From positions 1 to 56,059 of IMG/VR virus record IMGVR_UViG_3300033146_004156: a stretch of DNA of 56,059 nt; one strand, written 5' to 3'. Positions 17,319-25,519 of this stretch are shown here, one piece after another. The stretch is from a virus. The translations under genes and the position numbers were made by a program. How positions within the stretch are numbered: the first letter of the stretch is position 1; the number at the start of each line of letters is the position of its first letter. Under the pieces are notes generated by a model that saw nothing but the letters and a program-made list of their open reading frames with translations, was not told the DNA's origin and ran no database searches.

Positions 17319-19217
17319 TTAAAAATCAAGTTCACTATCAAAATCGACATTAGCTTTAGTTTGTAATAATGTGTGTTCATTATTATCCGCAGATAATTTA
17401 GAAATTTGTGCGTTAAATTCATTATTAATTCTATCTTGCTCTGTGATAATTGCTTTATTAGATGAACTTTCGCTATTCTTTTTGCCACTTTTAATATTTA
17501 TATTTTTCCCACCTACTGTCGTAGAACTTGATTCTGTAACATTTACAGCAACTGATGTTGAAGTTGAATTATCACCTGCAATATTTGTAGAACTCTGTGA
17601 TGAATTATTAGTTGTATTGGAGTTGTTAAGTGTAGTATTTGTAACTTTATTACCTTGTGTTTTCTTAATATTGGTATTCACTTTTTTAACACTACTATTA
17701 TTATTTACAACTTTGTTATTAGCTGTGTTATTCATATTTGATGTTACCACTTTAGAATTAGTAGTATTTCCGGTACCATTTAAGCCATCACTCCCTGCTG
17801 TACCTTCTCCAGCTCTTACATCTTTATGCTCTTCTGTGTTAACTGTACTATAATTAAAAGTTTCCTTAATAATTTTTGCTTTTTCTTTTTCTTCTTTTTG
17901 TTTTTTTACCTGATAATCTAGCATTATTTTTGCTATCTTTGCTGGTTTATTTTGTTCTGTTCCAGAGTGTCCACTCATTTGGCTTTTCATCATTATTCTT
18001 AAATCTGTAGTTGTAATTTTACCTTCTTCAAGAAGTTTTACCATTAGTTTCTCATTAAATCCATCATCTCCATTTTCATCAACCACAACACCCATATTTA
18101 TTAGCGCTTTATATCTGCCTTGCTCTTTAAATGTTCTGCTCGGCCCATCACTAGTTTCTTCTGCTATTTTTTCGGCTTTTTCAATAATTGCTTCTTCTTC
18201 TAACGTTACGGCTTTTTCTAAACCCGCCAACGAAGCAAGTTTAGGCATTGATGCTATTATCTGATTTTTTAACCATCCACTTATACCATATTTTGCAATC
18301 TCATTCATCATTTCTCTAAATGTATTTTCTATTGCTCTCCAATTATCGCCGAATATAGCAGTTAAAACTGGAGATGTTATATTTTCATATACCCATTTAA
18401 ATGCATTACCGACACCGGATGTGATTACTTCCCACCATCCACCATTTTCTGTAACATAAGTGGATACACCGGCCCATAATTCAGCACCTTTTGTAATTAT
18501 CCAAGAACCAAAATTAAGAACTGCATCACCAATAGCGGCGAGGCCTTTTAAAATACCCATACCAGCATCAATAAATACTTGTTTCCAACCACCTTGTGAT
18601 TGTGCCCATCCATCTAATGCTTTCCAAATATTTATTGCACCTTTTTTAATAACGTCCCATAACCAGCCTATCATTCCACCAGGGTGGTCACTTGCTGCGC
18701 TCCACCAAGCAATTAGGGTTGTAATTGCTGCTATACCAAGACCTAATATCATATCTAAAATCGACATTTTTTCTTTTACTTTAAGTGGTTTATCACTTTT
18801 TACTGTTGAGGTTATTAAATCATCTTTTTTCTTCTGATTAATATCATCTTTTTGTACTTTCTTAGCACTATCTTTAGCTATTTTTACTAGCTCTGTTTGA
18901 TTGTCCGCTATAGATTCCATATTTTTTAACATTTCAGTAGTAAAGAATTTAGATTGATTTTCTGCTTGATTTCTTTCTTGTTTAGTTCCACCTTTAACTG
19001 TAAGCTCTTTATTATTATCTACTATAAATTTACCACTCTTAAGTGTTGCTTCCATATTTTTTGCGCCAGCAGCGGAAGTACACGGTGCTAATGAATTTTC
19101 GGGAGCTTCGGGGGCTTCGGTTGTTTTATCTATTTTTTTAGAAGTTGTAGTAGTTACTGCATCTTTTGCAGGAGCTACTTTGTCTTTAGTAAACATCCCT
19201 GATATCATTGGTAACAT
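17319..19217 (-). CDS. 29: Tape measure protein, gp29-like
   Basis: Protein of 632 residues (T4 gp29 590). It shows a basic, Gln/Lys-rich helix at 60-145, a strongly hydrophobic segment at about 152-175 ('MILGLGIAAITTLIAWW'), Trp/Gly-rich helical repeats at 180-300, and a low-complexity Asn/Thr/Ser tail (about 470-590). Hydrophobic segments plus long helices are usual for tape measures, which set tail length and enter the host membrane at ejection. It lies between the gp26-like and gp48 genes, matching T4. The start is TAATG-coupled to the preceding gene, with AAGGAAG upstream. Confidence 0.75.
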   Translation of the reverse strand: MLPMISGMFTKDKVAPAKDAVTTTTSKKIDKTTEAPEAPENSLAPCTSAAGAKNMEATLKSGKFIVDNNKELTVKGGTKQERNQAENQSKFFTTEMLKNMESIADNQTELVKIAKDSAKKVQKDDINQKKKDDLITSTVKSDKPLKVKEKMSILDMILGLGIAAITTLIAWWSAASDHPGGMIGWLWDVIKKGAINIWKALDGWAQSQGGWKQVFIDAGMGILKGLAAIGDAVLNFGSWIITKGAELWAGVSTYVTENGGWWEVITSGVGNAFKWVYENITSPVLTAIFGDNWRAIENTFREMMNEIAKYGISGWLKNQIIASMPKLASLAGLEKAVTLEEEAIIEKAEKIAEETSDGPSRTFKEQGRYKALINMGVVVDENGDDGFNEKLMVKLLEEGKITTTDLRIMMKSQMSGHSGTEQNKPAKIAKIMLDYQVKKQKEEKEKAKIIKETFNYSTVNTEEHKDVRAGEGTAGSDGLNGTGNTTNSKVVTSNMNNTANNKVVNNNSSVKKVNTNIKKTQGNKVTNTTLNNSNTTNNSSQSSTNIAGDNSTSTSVAVNVTESSSTTVGGKNINIKSGKKNSESSSNKAIITEQDRINNEFNAQISKLSADNNEHTLLQTKANVDFDSELDF

Positions 19218-19852
19218 TAACTTCCTTTTTTATCTTCTTTAACCTGAATTAAACCTAAAAATATTTCCCGTTCATATGGAATCATTGTGTCAGTATCGCG
19301 TTTTGTCATATTAGTGAAAGTACTAATATCTAAATACTGTTCAAATATATTTTTAATCGGATATTTAGAGATAATATTAGGTACTTCTGGTTTAGTTCTA
19401 AACCCAGTACCACATTTTTTACAAAATAATTCACAAATGGGGTCAAATATCTTTCTATTTGTCTCATCAATATTATTCTCTAACTCATTATATTCAGTTA
19501 AGCTTTTATTATTTATAAAATCTTCGTCTAATTCATCTATATCTTCAATTATTTTATAATCTTCTACTAAATCTTTAAAAAACATTTTAGGTATTGATAA
19601 ATTAAAGAAATCTTGGTAACCACAATTCTTACAAGTATGCGTAATCTCTATTAAATCTGCTACTGATATTTCTCTGAGTTTAAAGATAAATGCTTCTGCT
19701 TCTAATTCATTAGCTGCTTCTATCCCAAGTATTTTACATATTTTTACTAAAGTAAACGAGCTTTCCATAGTTTGAATAAGTGCATTCTTCTCTTGCTCAG
19801 TGGTATAAGGATTAAAATTATTTAAATTATCCTTAAATTCGTCTTTAGTCAT
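19217..19852 (-). CDS. Baseplate hub assembly protein with Cys ribbon (gp26/gp51-like)
   Basis: Protein of 211 residues starting at 19852; the longer frame to 19921 would run into the previous gene. It has two Cys pairs, CKNCG near residue 82 and CKKCG near 145, likely one zinc site, and a C-terminal 'MTKRDTDTMIPYEREIFLGL'. This D..M.PYER+I..G ending occurs in the T4 baseplate protein family including gp26 and gp51, which are needed for hub assembly. It overlaps the related gene upstream by 8 bases. The two may be a tandem duplicate with split roles. Confidence 0.65.
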   Translation of the reverse strand: MTKDEFKDNLNNFNPYTTEQEKNALIQTMESSFTLVKICKILGIEAANELEAEAFIFKLREISVADLIEITHTCKNCGYQDFFNLSIPKMFFKDLVEDYKIIEDIDELDEDFINNKSLTEYNELENNIDETNRKIFDPICELFCKKCGTGFRTKPEVPNIISKYPIKNIFEQYLDISTFTNMTKRDTDTMIPYEREIFLGLIQVKEDKKGS

Positions 19853-20537
19853 CAACTTTTCTAGGTAGAAGTGGCTCAAAGAATGATGGAATTTTATCGA
19901 AAATATAATCTGATTCAACATTACAAGATGGACATAGTACTTTTGACCCTATTGTTACTCGAGATTCATTATCAATAAAAGTTTGTGCTAGCTCATTAGA
20001 ATCTTTAATACTTAAGTTATCACTAATATTTAATATCTGCTCAAAATTTTTGATTTTAACTCCAGCATATTCTTCTACATGAAGCATCAATTCAATATCT
20101 TTAGCAAGTTCATCTGGATACTTTGCAGAAATAGATTCTATACTGCCTTTATTAATTTCTCTCCATTTTATACCATTGGCTTCAAATGGAAAAGAAGCAG
20201 GTCTATATGTAAATGTTTTATCTAATGTGGTATTAATTATAATTTCTTTATCACAATTATTACAATTAATTGTAAATTCTACATCGTCACCTGTGCTCAT
20301 TATTCTGAGATTAAATAAAATATATTTAATCTCATCTGGTGAGTAATATTGTTCATTATTGTTTATATAGGGAATTACAAGTGTATCCAAAATATCATCT
20401 TCGGTAATATTTTCACCTTTTTTTCTGAAAATTTTAACAAAATCTTTCTTTGTTTTACCCATCCAGGGTGAAATCGAAACTGTTTTTTCAGCTGATAACT
20501 TTAATTCTATGGCACTATCTGCATTATAATATGTCAT
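19845..20537 (-). CDS. 26: Baseplate hub assembly protein, gp26-like
   Basis: Protein of 230 residues. It has 'GKTKKDFVKIF', 'EDDILDTLVIPYI', 'YYSPDEIKYILFNLRIMSTG', and Cys pairs CNNCD (about residue 90) and CPSCN (about 210). The 'D..YLL..LR..S.G' plus 'C..C' layout is that of the T4 baseplate protein family (gp26). These proteins organise hub assembly and are small components or chaperones. It is first in the run leading to the tape measure, and has a TATAAT-type promoter rather than TATAAATA upstream. An 11-base perfect inverted repeat lies inside the gene at 20307-20333. Confidence 0.7.
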   Translation of the reverse strand: MTYYNADSAIELKLSAEKTVSISPWMGKTKKDFVKIFRKKGENITEDDILDTLVIPYINNNEQYYSPDEIKYILFNLRIMSTGDDVEFTINCNNCDKEIIINTTLDKTFTYRPASFPFEANGIKWREINKGSIESISAKYPDELAKDIELMLHVEEYAGVKIKNFEQILNISDNLSIKDSNELAQTFIDNESRVTIGSKVLCPSCNVESDYIFDKIPSFFEPLLPRKVDD

Positions 20538-20553
20538 TTTTATCCTTTACTCT

Positions 20554-20559
20554 ATTATA
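20554..20559 (-). promoter_or_regulatory. TATAAT -10 element before the gp26-like gene
   Basis: On the minus strand TTTAATATTC, a 19-base gap and TATAAT, then the ribosome-binding site of the gene at 19845-20537. It is similar to the early-type promoters elsewhere, though the flanks are less conserved. Confidence 0.4.
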
Positions 20560-20590
20560 GCGTATGTATATTAAAAGAATATTAAAGGGA

Positions 20591-21160
20591 CTAATTACTT
20601 TTGAAATTATCAATAAAAGTTGATTCACCAAATCCCGTGAAGTCTTCATTTGAATATTTATTTGATATAAATGAGACATCGAATTCTGCAATTTGTGAAC
20701 TTGAATTATCAAAGTTTAAAGCACTTACAGATGTAATTAAAGCATTAGATGTTCTAAATATATTTACTATATTACTATTAAATTCACCATTACCAGTATC
20801 TTGATTAATACTAATACTTGTTGCTATATCTTTAGGATATTTATATTGTTGTGCCATCCAAATCCCTTCAAAAAATCTTCTTAAAAATCCACCATTAAAA
20901 TCTCTAAATTTTATAGTAAATCTAAAAGATTCAAACATTCTTACACCAAGTCTTCTCTCGCCACCCATAATATTATCAGCCTCTGCTGATGATAAAGTTG
21001 GTGCATCTATTGTCATCAATGATTTTTCAATTGAGTCTTTAAACGCATCTAAAGAGCCAAAATATTTCGTTGCTGCCGGATTAGACATATACACATCAAA
21101 GTTATCTGTTAAAGTCCAATTTGTATTTAGTGCATTTTGCATCACATCTTTGATAGCCAT
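20591..21160 (-). CDS. Tail tube-like protein (gp19/gp54 type)
   Basis: Protein of 189 residues. It includes 'MFESFRFTIKFRDFNGGFLR', then 'GIWMAQQYKYPKDIATSISI', and a final beta segment ('EFDVSFISNKYSNEDFTG'). The order of a central strand, a helix with aromatic residues, then a partner strand and C-terminal sheet recalls tube-initiator proteins such as gp54 or other gp19-fold rings. It is transcribed away from the three gp19-like genes from a shared palindromic late promoter. Identification is by fold pattern only. Confidence 0.5.
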   Translation of the reverse strand: MAIKDVMQNALNTNWTLTDNFDVYMSNPAATKYFGSLDAFKDSIEKSLMTIDAPTLSSAEADNIMGGERRLGVRMFESFRFTIKFRDFNGGFLRRFFEGIWMAQQYKYPKDIATSISINQDTGNGEFNSNIVNIFRTSNALITSVSALNFDNSSSQIAEFDVSFISNKYSNEDFTGFGESTFIDNFKSN

Positions 21161-21175
21161 AGTAATCCTTTTAAG

Positions 21176-21187
21176 TATTTATAAATA
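21176..21187. promoter_or_regulatory. Palindromic bidirectional late promoter
   Basis: TATTTATAAATA is its own reverse complement, so one TATAAATA faces each way (minus 21176-21183, plus 21180-21187). The plus copy is 18 bases before the gp19-like gene at 21205, the minus copy 16 bases before the gene ending at 21160. Confidence 0.75.
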
Positions 21188-21204
21188 GTTAAAAGGAGTT
21201 TTCT

Positions 21205-21918
21205 ATGGCATCAGCTAATATTATTTTACATTCAAATGGTGGGAATATTGCTAGACCTACTAAATTTGATGTAATTATTACTTTTCCAACAGACCTTGAT
21301 ACATCTGTTAATGGACAAGTATGGAATACTCTAGTTAAAACTATAACAATACCCACCACTAAAATGGAAACAATTGAATACAAATATAAAGGTCATATTA
21401 TACCTATTCCAGGCAGAGTACAACCAGATTATATTTTACCAATTTCATTTTTGATAGATGAAAATTATCAATTAAATACAGCCCTATTACAATGGATTGA
21501 AGGTATGGATAAGTTCTTTAATAGCACAACAGGGACAATAGAAGATAAAAGAGATGATTTATATAAACCGACTGGTAATATTAAAGTCATAGGGAAGACT
21601 TGGGAGAATATATCAATAATTGAATATAATTTTGAGAATGTTTATCCAATTTCCGTAAGCGGGACTGAATATTCAACTGAATCAGTTGGTTCATTGTTAG
21701 ATTTTAGCGTTGAATTTTCATTTACTCAATTTTATACAACTAATCTTCCAGAAAAAATAGGTCCAATAGAAGGATTTGTTAATGATGCTATAAATGAAGT
21801 TACTGGATTTGTTAATGATCAGAAAGATAAATTAATGAATAGTATTGGTGATTCAGAATTTAGTAAAACAACATCAAGTGCAATCGAAAGTACAAATGAT
21901 TTTTTTAAATCACTATAG
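21205..21918 (+). CDS. gp19-like tail tube protein 1 (with C-terminal extension)
   Basis: Protein of 237 residues. The first 185 residues have the gp19 pattern: 'ARPTKFDVIITFP', 'LVKTITIPTTKMETIEYKYK', 'GRVQPDYILPISFLIDENY', a helix 'ALLQWIEGMDKF' and a C-terminal strand 'FSVEFSFTQFYTTN'. Residues 189-237 are an added helical tail beginning 'IEGFVNDAINEVTGFVND'. It is first of three consecutive paralogues. It may form a special ring at one end of the tube, with the third gene forming the tube proper. Confidence 0.7.
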   Translation: MASANIILHSNGGNIARPTKFDVIITFPTDLDTSVNGQVWNTLVKTITIPTTKMETIEYKYKGHIIPIPGRVQPDYILPISFLIDENYQLNTALLQWIEGMDKFFNSTTGTIEDKRDDLYKPTGNIKVIGKTWENISIIEYNFENVYPISVSGTEYSTESVGSLLDFSVEFSFTQFYTTNLPEKIGPIEGFVNDAINEVTGFVNDQKDKLMNSIGDSEFSKTTSSAIESTNDFFKSL

Positions 21919-21927
21919 GATAAATAA

Positions 21928-22596
21928 ATGATAACAGAACTATTAAATAGTGTTGCCAGTGGAGCTAGAAAAAATAAATATAGAGTGCTTTTACCAGTTG
22001 ATGGTTCATTAGGTAAAGAGATGGATATATTAATTCATACTACAACATTACCAGGTAGAACTTTAACACCAGTTGAAACTGTAATAAAAGGTCATAAAGT
22101 ACAACTTGCCGGTGAAACAAGTTTAGAAAGTACATGGGAAGCAACATTTTATAATACTGAAAGTTTAGACGCTAGAAATCATTTTATAAAATGGATGACC
22201 CAAGTTCATAATAATGATGTTGATACATCAATGCCAGCATCCGGTGTTTTAGGTGATATAGAAGGATTTGTTAATGATGCGTCGGCTGCTGTCGAAACAA
22301 CTACAGCATTAATAAACGATCCATTAGGCACATTATTTGGTGGTGGTGGTGGTTCAGCATCTTATCAAAAAGATATAACTATTCAACAATTAAATTATGC
22401 CGGAGAGAAAGTGGCAGAAGTAAAACTTATTGGTGCTTTCCCAACCAGTGTTTCGGCACTAGACTATGATGATAGCACTGGCGAAATAAGTACAACTAGT
22501 GTAATATTTAATTATACAAATATAGAAGTAGCTGGAATATCTGAAGAGCCTGGTGGAATTAAAGGTTTGATTAATACAGCGAAATCTTTTATTTAA
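21928..22596 (+). CDS. gp19-like tail tube protein 2 (with central insertion)
   Basis: Protein of 222 residues. The gp19 skeleton is clear: 'NKYRVLLPVDGSL', 'TTTLPGRTLTPVETVIKGHK', 'GETSLESTWEATFYNTE', helix 'ARNHFIKWM', 'QLNYAGEKVAEVKLIGAFPT' and 'TTSVIFNYTNIEV'. An insertion at about residues 108-148 ('IEGFVNDASAAVETTT...' ending in a Gly run) separates the halves and repeats the helix found at the C-terminus of tube protein 1. The gene follows the first by 9 bases, in the same operon. Confidence 0.75.
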   Translation: MITELLNSVASGARKNKYRVLLPVDGSLGKEMDILIHTTTLPGRTLTPVETVIKGHKVQLAGETSLESTWEATFYNTESLDARNHFIKWMTQVHNNDVDTSMPASGVLGDIEGFVNDASAAVETTTALINDPLGTLFGGGGGSASYQKDITIQQLNYAGEKVAEVKLIGAFPTSVSALDYDDSTGEISTTSVIFNYTNIEVAGISEEPGGIKGLINTAKSFI

Positions 22597-22601
22597 AGAT
22601 T

Positions 22602-22609
22602 TATAAATA
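22602..22609 (+). promoter_or_regulatory. Late promoter (TATAAATA)
   Basis: Exact octamer 19 bases before the main tube gene at 22629, giving it a promoter separate from the two preceding paralogues. Confidence 0.75.
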
Positions 22610-22628
22610 TAAAAAATAAGGAATTATA

Positions 22629-23201
22629 ATGGCAAATATTAGAGATTTATCAGCTACTGTTGGTGCTGGTGCAAGAGCAACAAAATACCGTGTAACTTTT
22701 GCATTCCCAAGTGGGATATCTGGAGTAACAAATCTTGATGAGGTTGATGTTTTAGCTAAAACTGCAACAGCTCCTGGTAAAGAAATAGGACAAATAGAAC
22801 TTTGGAGTCAAGGAAGAAAATTAGTTATTCCAGGTGATACTGCTTATGATGGTACTTGGGCTGTTGATTTTTATCTAACAGAAAATCATTCACTAAGATA
22901 TGATATGATTAAATGGATGGATTCTGCTGATAACTTCCAAAAAAATACTCACTCTGGAAACCCTGGTGCAATTTTTGCAGACTTAAGATTAGAGCAACTT
23001 GATAGTGCTGGTGTAGTATCTGCAACTTATACTATGCATAATTGTTTTGTATCTAATGTTGGGGAAGTTTCTTATGCAGATGATTCAGCCGATACTATCG
23101 CAGAATTTAATTGTATATTTACTTATTCTGACTGGGTTATTGGGAATGATGCTGAATCAATTTATACACCTATAAGTGCTACAGAGAATGAAATAGCATA
23201 A
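22629..23201 (+). CDS. 19: Tail tube protein gp19
   Basis: Protein of 190 residues, shortest and most regular of the three tandem paralogues (T4 gp19 163). It contains 'GARATKYRVTFAFP', 'DVLAKTATAPGKEIGQIELW', 'GRKLVIPGDTAYDGTWAVDF', the helix 'HSLRYDMIKWM' and 'AEFNCIFTYSDW'. It has its own late promoter and sits directly before the sheath gene, so it is the best candidate for the major tube subunit. The sequence 'SAT.GAGARATKYRV' parallels 'SVASGARKNKYRV' of the second paralogue, supporting duplication. Confidence 0.85.
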   Translation: MANIRDLSATVGAGARATKYRVTFAFPSGISGVTNLDEVDVLAKTATAPGKEIGQIELWSQGRKLVIPGDTAYDGTWAVDFYLTENHSLRYDMIKWMDSADNFQKNTHSGNPGAIFADLRLEQLDSAGVVSATYTMHNCFVSNVGEVSYADDSADTIAEFNCIFTYSDWVIGNDAESIYTPISATENEIA

Positions 23202-23202
23202 T

Positions 23203-23210
23203 TATAAATA
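23203..23210 (+). promoter_or_regulatory. Late promoter (TATAAATA) for the sheath gene
   Basis: Exact octamer overlapping the end of gp19. It lies 129 bases ahead of the sheath start, so the transcript has an unusually long leader for this genome. Confidence 0.75.
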
Positions 23211-23246
23211 TATTAAGTCAAACGTGTAATTAGTTTTATATTGGAC

Positions 23247-23299
23247 TTTAGAATGCCGCTTTAAGTGAAGAGCTTTTAGCCTAGAAAAAGTATTCTAAA
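23247..23299 (+). ncRNA. Possible structured 5' leader of the sheath mRNA
   Basis: The gap 23202-23339 carries no ORF of note. Arms TTTAGAAT (23247-23254) and ATTCTAAA (23292-23299) are a perfect inverted repeat. Between them GCTTT-AAGTGA-AGAGC can form a 5-pair hairpin and CTTTT...AAAAG a second one, so a small three-way junction is possible. Its place after a late promoter suggests mRNA stability or translation control. No known ribozyme core was recognised. Confidence 0.35.
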
Positions 23300-23339
23300 T
23301 ACACCTCTTTGATTAAAATAAAATTACAAGGAAACAAAA

Positions 23340-25496
23340 ATGGCAAATTACTTAAGTGCTGGAGTCTATGTAAAAGAAATAGATAACTCTGCAATAGTTC
23401 CAAGTGTCTCTACATCAATGGCGTATTTCGCTGGAAACTTCACAAAAGGCCCCATAGAAGAACCTTTCGTTATTACTAATAAGAGCGAATTAGAATTCTA
23501 TTATGGTAAACCAACAGACAAAAATTACAGAGAATGGTTCCAATGTTCAAAATATTTTGATTATTCAAATCAACTTATAATATCAAGAGCGTATACTGAA
23601 GGCAATTTAGAAAATTCATTTATTAATACGGGTGAAACTAATGAATGGGTTGCTGGTTCAACTATTATTAATAGACTAGATTCTATAGATGCTATATATG
23701 TTGGTACAATTATTACATTTAGAAATCAAAATAGTGGTACACCTGCTGATAGATATGTTGTTAAGGAAATTATATTAGATGATATGGATGGTACTTATAC
23801 CATCAGTTTTAATAGAATAGATGAAAACAATGAAGAAATAGCTAGTCCTAATGATGGTTTAATTGAACCTTTAACAACTAACAGTTCAATTTGGATTTAT
23901 AAAGAACACCAAAATGCTGGTGCTGACGCTCATCATAATTTAAGTGTTTTAGGTGCGGTGGCAAATCCCACAATTAACCAAAATTTCGCTTTATATAAAA
24001 ATGAGCAAGACTTTGATTATAAAAAAGAACATATTTCCATACCAGATGATGTTAAATTAAAATTTATAGCAAAAACAGCTGGTTCTGCTAACAATAATAT
24101 TAATATTGCAATTGTTAATAGCTACGATTTTTATGATTATTATGATAGTACTATTGACAGTTATGTTGATACAAAATGTGAAGCATTTAAAGGTCAAAGT
24201 ATATTAAATTATTTTGAGTATCCTCCTGTATATAATGAAGAAGAAGGTATTGCTGAAATAGGTATTGTTATACAACAAGGCGATAATACAGAGTCTTTTA
24301 TAGTATCTTTTGATGAAGCAGCTGTTGATGGTAATAACAGATCAAAGTATATTGAGAATGTTATTAATGAGGGTTCAAATATTGTTAACGTTATTGATAA
24401 TAAATCACTTAATAAATTCGATGTGACTGTTTTTATTGCAGATGAAGCAGAAGATTCTGAAGGTAGATTATTTAAAGAATATAGTACTTATATTTATTCA
24501 TCAATATATAAAGATTCACAAGGTAGCACAAGTGAAAAGCCATTACCTGCAGGTACTGAAACTAATGATGTTTTTGGCCCACTTAATTTTTTTGGTGGTG
24601 AGTCTCCATTAGTAACAGAAAGTGATTTATATGATGCTTATTTTGAAGTTATTGATAAAGAACTTTACGAAATTGATATAGTTATTGGTAATTCTGAAGA
24701 TGATGGAGCAGGTGCTATTTCTTTAGCAAAAGATAGAGCTGATTGTATTGCCTTTGTGGGTGCTAGATATGAAGATGTTGTTGGTAAAAAATCAGCAGTT
24801 GCAGTTCAAAATTTAGTTGATTATATTCTAAGAAATCAAGATTCTCCACTAGAACGTACTATGTTCGCTGCATTCTTTGGTAACTACCATAGAATTTATG
24901 ATAATTTTGCTAAGAAATATAGATGGATTCCGGTTGCTGGTGATATGGCTGGATTAAGATCAAATACAAATACTAATCAAGCTTCTTGGTGGGCATCTGC
25001 TGGACTAAGACGTGGTGTTATTCGTAATATTGATAAAATTTCTTTTTCTCCTAATCAGGCTCAAAGAGACCAACTATATAAAAATAATATTAATCCTATT
25101 GTTAGTTTTCCTGGTGAAGGTAACTTATGTTGGGGGCAAAAAACATTATTAAACTATTCAAGTTCATTTGATAGAGTTAATGTTCGTGGACTTTTCAATA
25201 CAATTGAAAGAGCAATGGCTAAAGCTGCAAAATCGACTGTATTTGAATTTAATGATCCATTTACAAGAAATGCTGTGCTAGCAATGTTTAATCCTTATTT
25301 ATCAAGTGTAAAAGCTGGTAGAGGTATTGCTGATTTCAAAGTTATTTGTGATACTACTAACAATACTCCTGATGTTATCAGTAGAAACGAATTAATGGTA
25401 GACATATATATTAAACCTGCATATGCGGCCGAATTTATCCAACTGAGCTTCAACAATGTTGGTACCCGTTCATTTTCTTCGGTTATAGGGGCATGA
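23340..25496 (+). CDS. 18: Tail sheath protein gp18
   Basis: Protein of 718 residues (T4 gp18 659). The N-terminus 'YLSAGVYVKEIDNSAIVPSV' is the classic sheath start (SPGV...E.D...). The C-terminal third has the conserved assembly core: 'AAFFGNYHRIYDNFAKKYRW', 'VPVAGDMAG'-like 'IPVAGDMAGLRSNTNTNQAS', 'LRRGVIRNIDKISFSPNQAQ', and a last beta strand after 'IYIKPAYAAEFIQLSFNN'. Subunits polymerise around the tube and contract. The middle region (about 180-420) is a variable outward domain. Its stop is part of a hairpin shared with the convergent endonuclease gene. Confidence 0.95.
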   Translation: MANYLSAGVYVKEIDNSAIVPSVSTSMAYFAGNFTKGPIEEPFVITNKSELEFYYGKPTDKNYREWFQCSKYFDYSNQLIISRAYTEGNLENSFINTGETNEWVAGSTIINRLDSIDAIYVGTIITFRNQNSGTPADRYVVKEIILDDMDGTYTISFNRIDENNEEIASPNDGLIEPLTTNSSIWIYKEHQNAGADAHHNLSVLGAVANPTINQNFALYKNEQDFDYKKEHISIPDDVKLKFIAKTAGSANNNINIAIVNSYDFYDYYDSTIDSYVDTKCEAFKGQSILNYFEYPPVYNEEEGIAEIGIVIQQGDNTESFIVSFDEAAVDGNNRSKYIENVINEGSNIVNVIDNKSLNKFDVTVFIADEAEDSEGRLFKEYSTYIYSSIYKDSQGSTSEKPLPAGTETNDVFGPLNFFGGESPLVTESDLYDAYFEVIDKELYEIDIVIGNSEDDGAGAISLAKDRADCIAFVGARYEDVVGKKSAVAVQNLVDYILRNQDSPLERTMFAAFFGNYHRIYDNFAKKYRWIPVAGDMAGLRSNTNTNQASWWASAGLRRGVIRNIDKISFSPNQAQRDQLYKNNINPIVSFPGEGNLCWGQKTLLNYSSSFDRVNVRGLFNTIERAMAKAAKSTVFEFNDPFTRNAVLAMFNPYLSSVKAGRGIADFKVICDTTNNTPDVISRNELMVDIYIKPAYAAEFIQLSFNNVGTRSFSSVIGA

Positions 25497-25519
25497 AATT
25501 AGGAGGAAACTCCTAATTT
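25496..25519. terminator. Bidirectional hairpin terminator
   Basis: AAATTAGGAG (25496-25505), loop GAAA, CTCCTAATTT (25510-25519): a perfect 10-base stem, starting in the stop of the sheath gene and containing the stop of the convergent endonuclease gene. The right arm ends in ATTT on either strand, so it can serve both genes. Confidence 0.75.

Noticed and set aside
17371-17853. Plus-strand ORF of 160 codons opposite the tape measure
   Set aside because: Very hydrophobic Leu/Val/Phe-rich product is the antisense of the Asn/Thr/Ser low-complexity tail; no ribosome-binding site.
23247-23299. Three-arm fold resembling a hammerhead or other small ribozyme, or a tRNA
   Set aside because: No CUGANGA/GAAA core, and only 53 bases with no anticodon arm or T-arm pattern. 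I keep it only as a possible structured leader.
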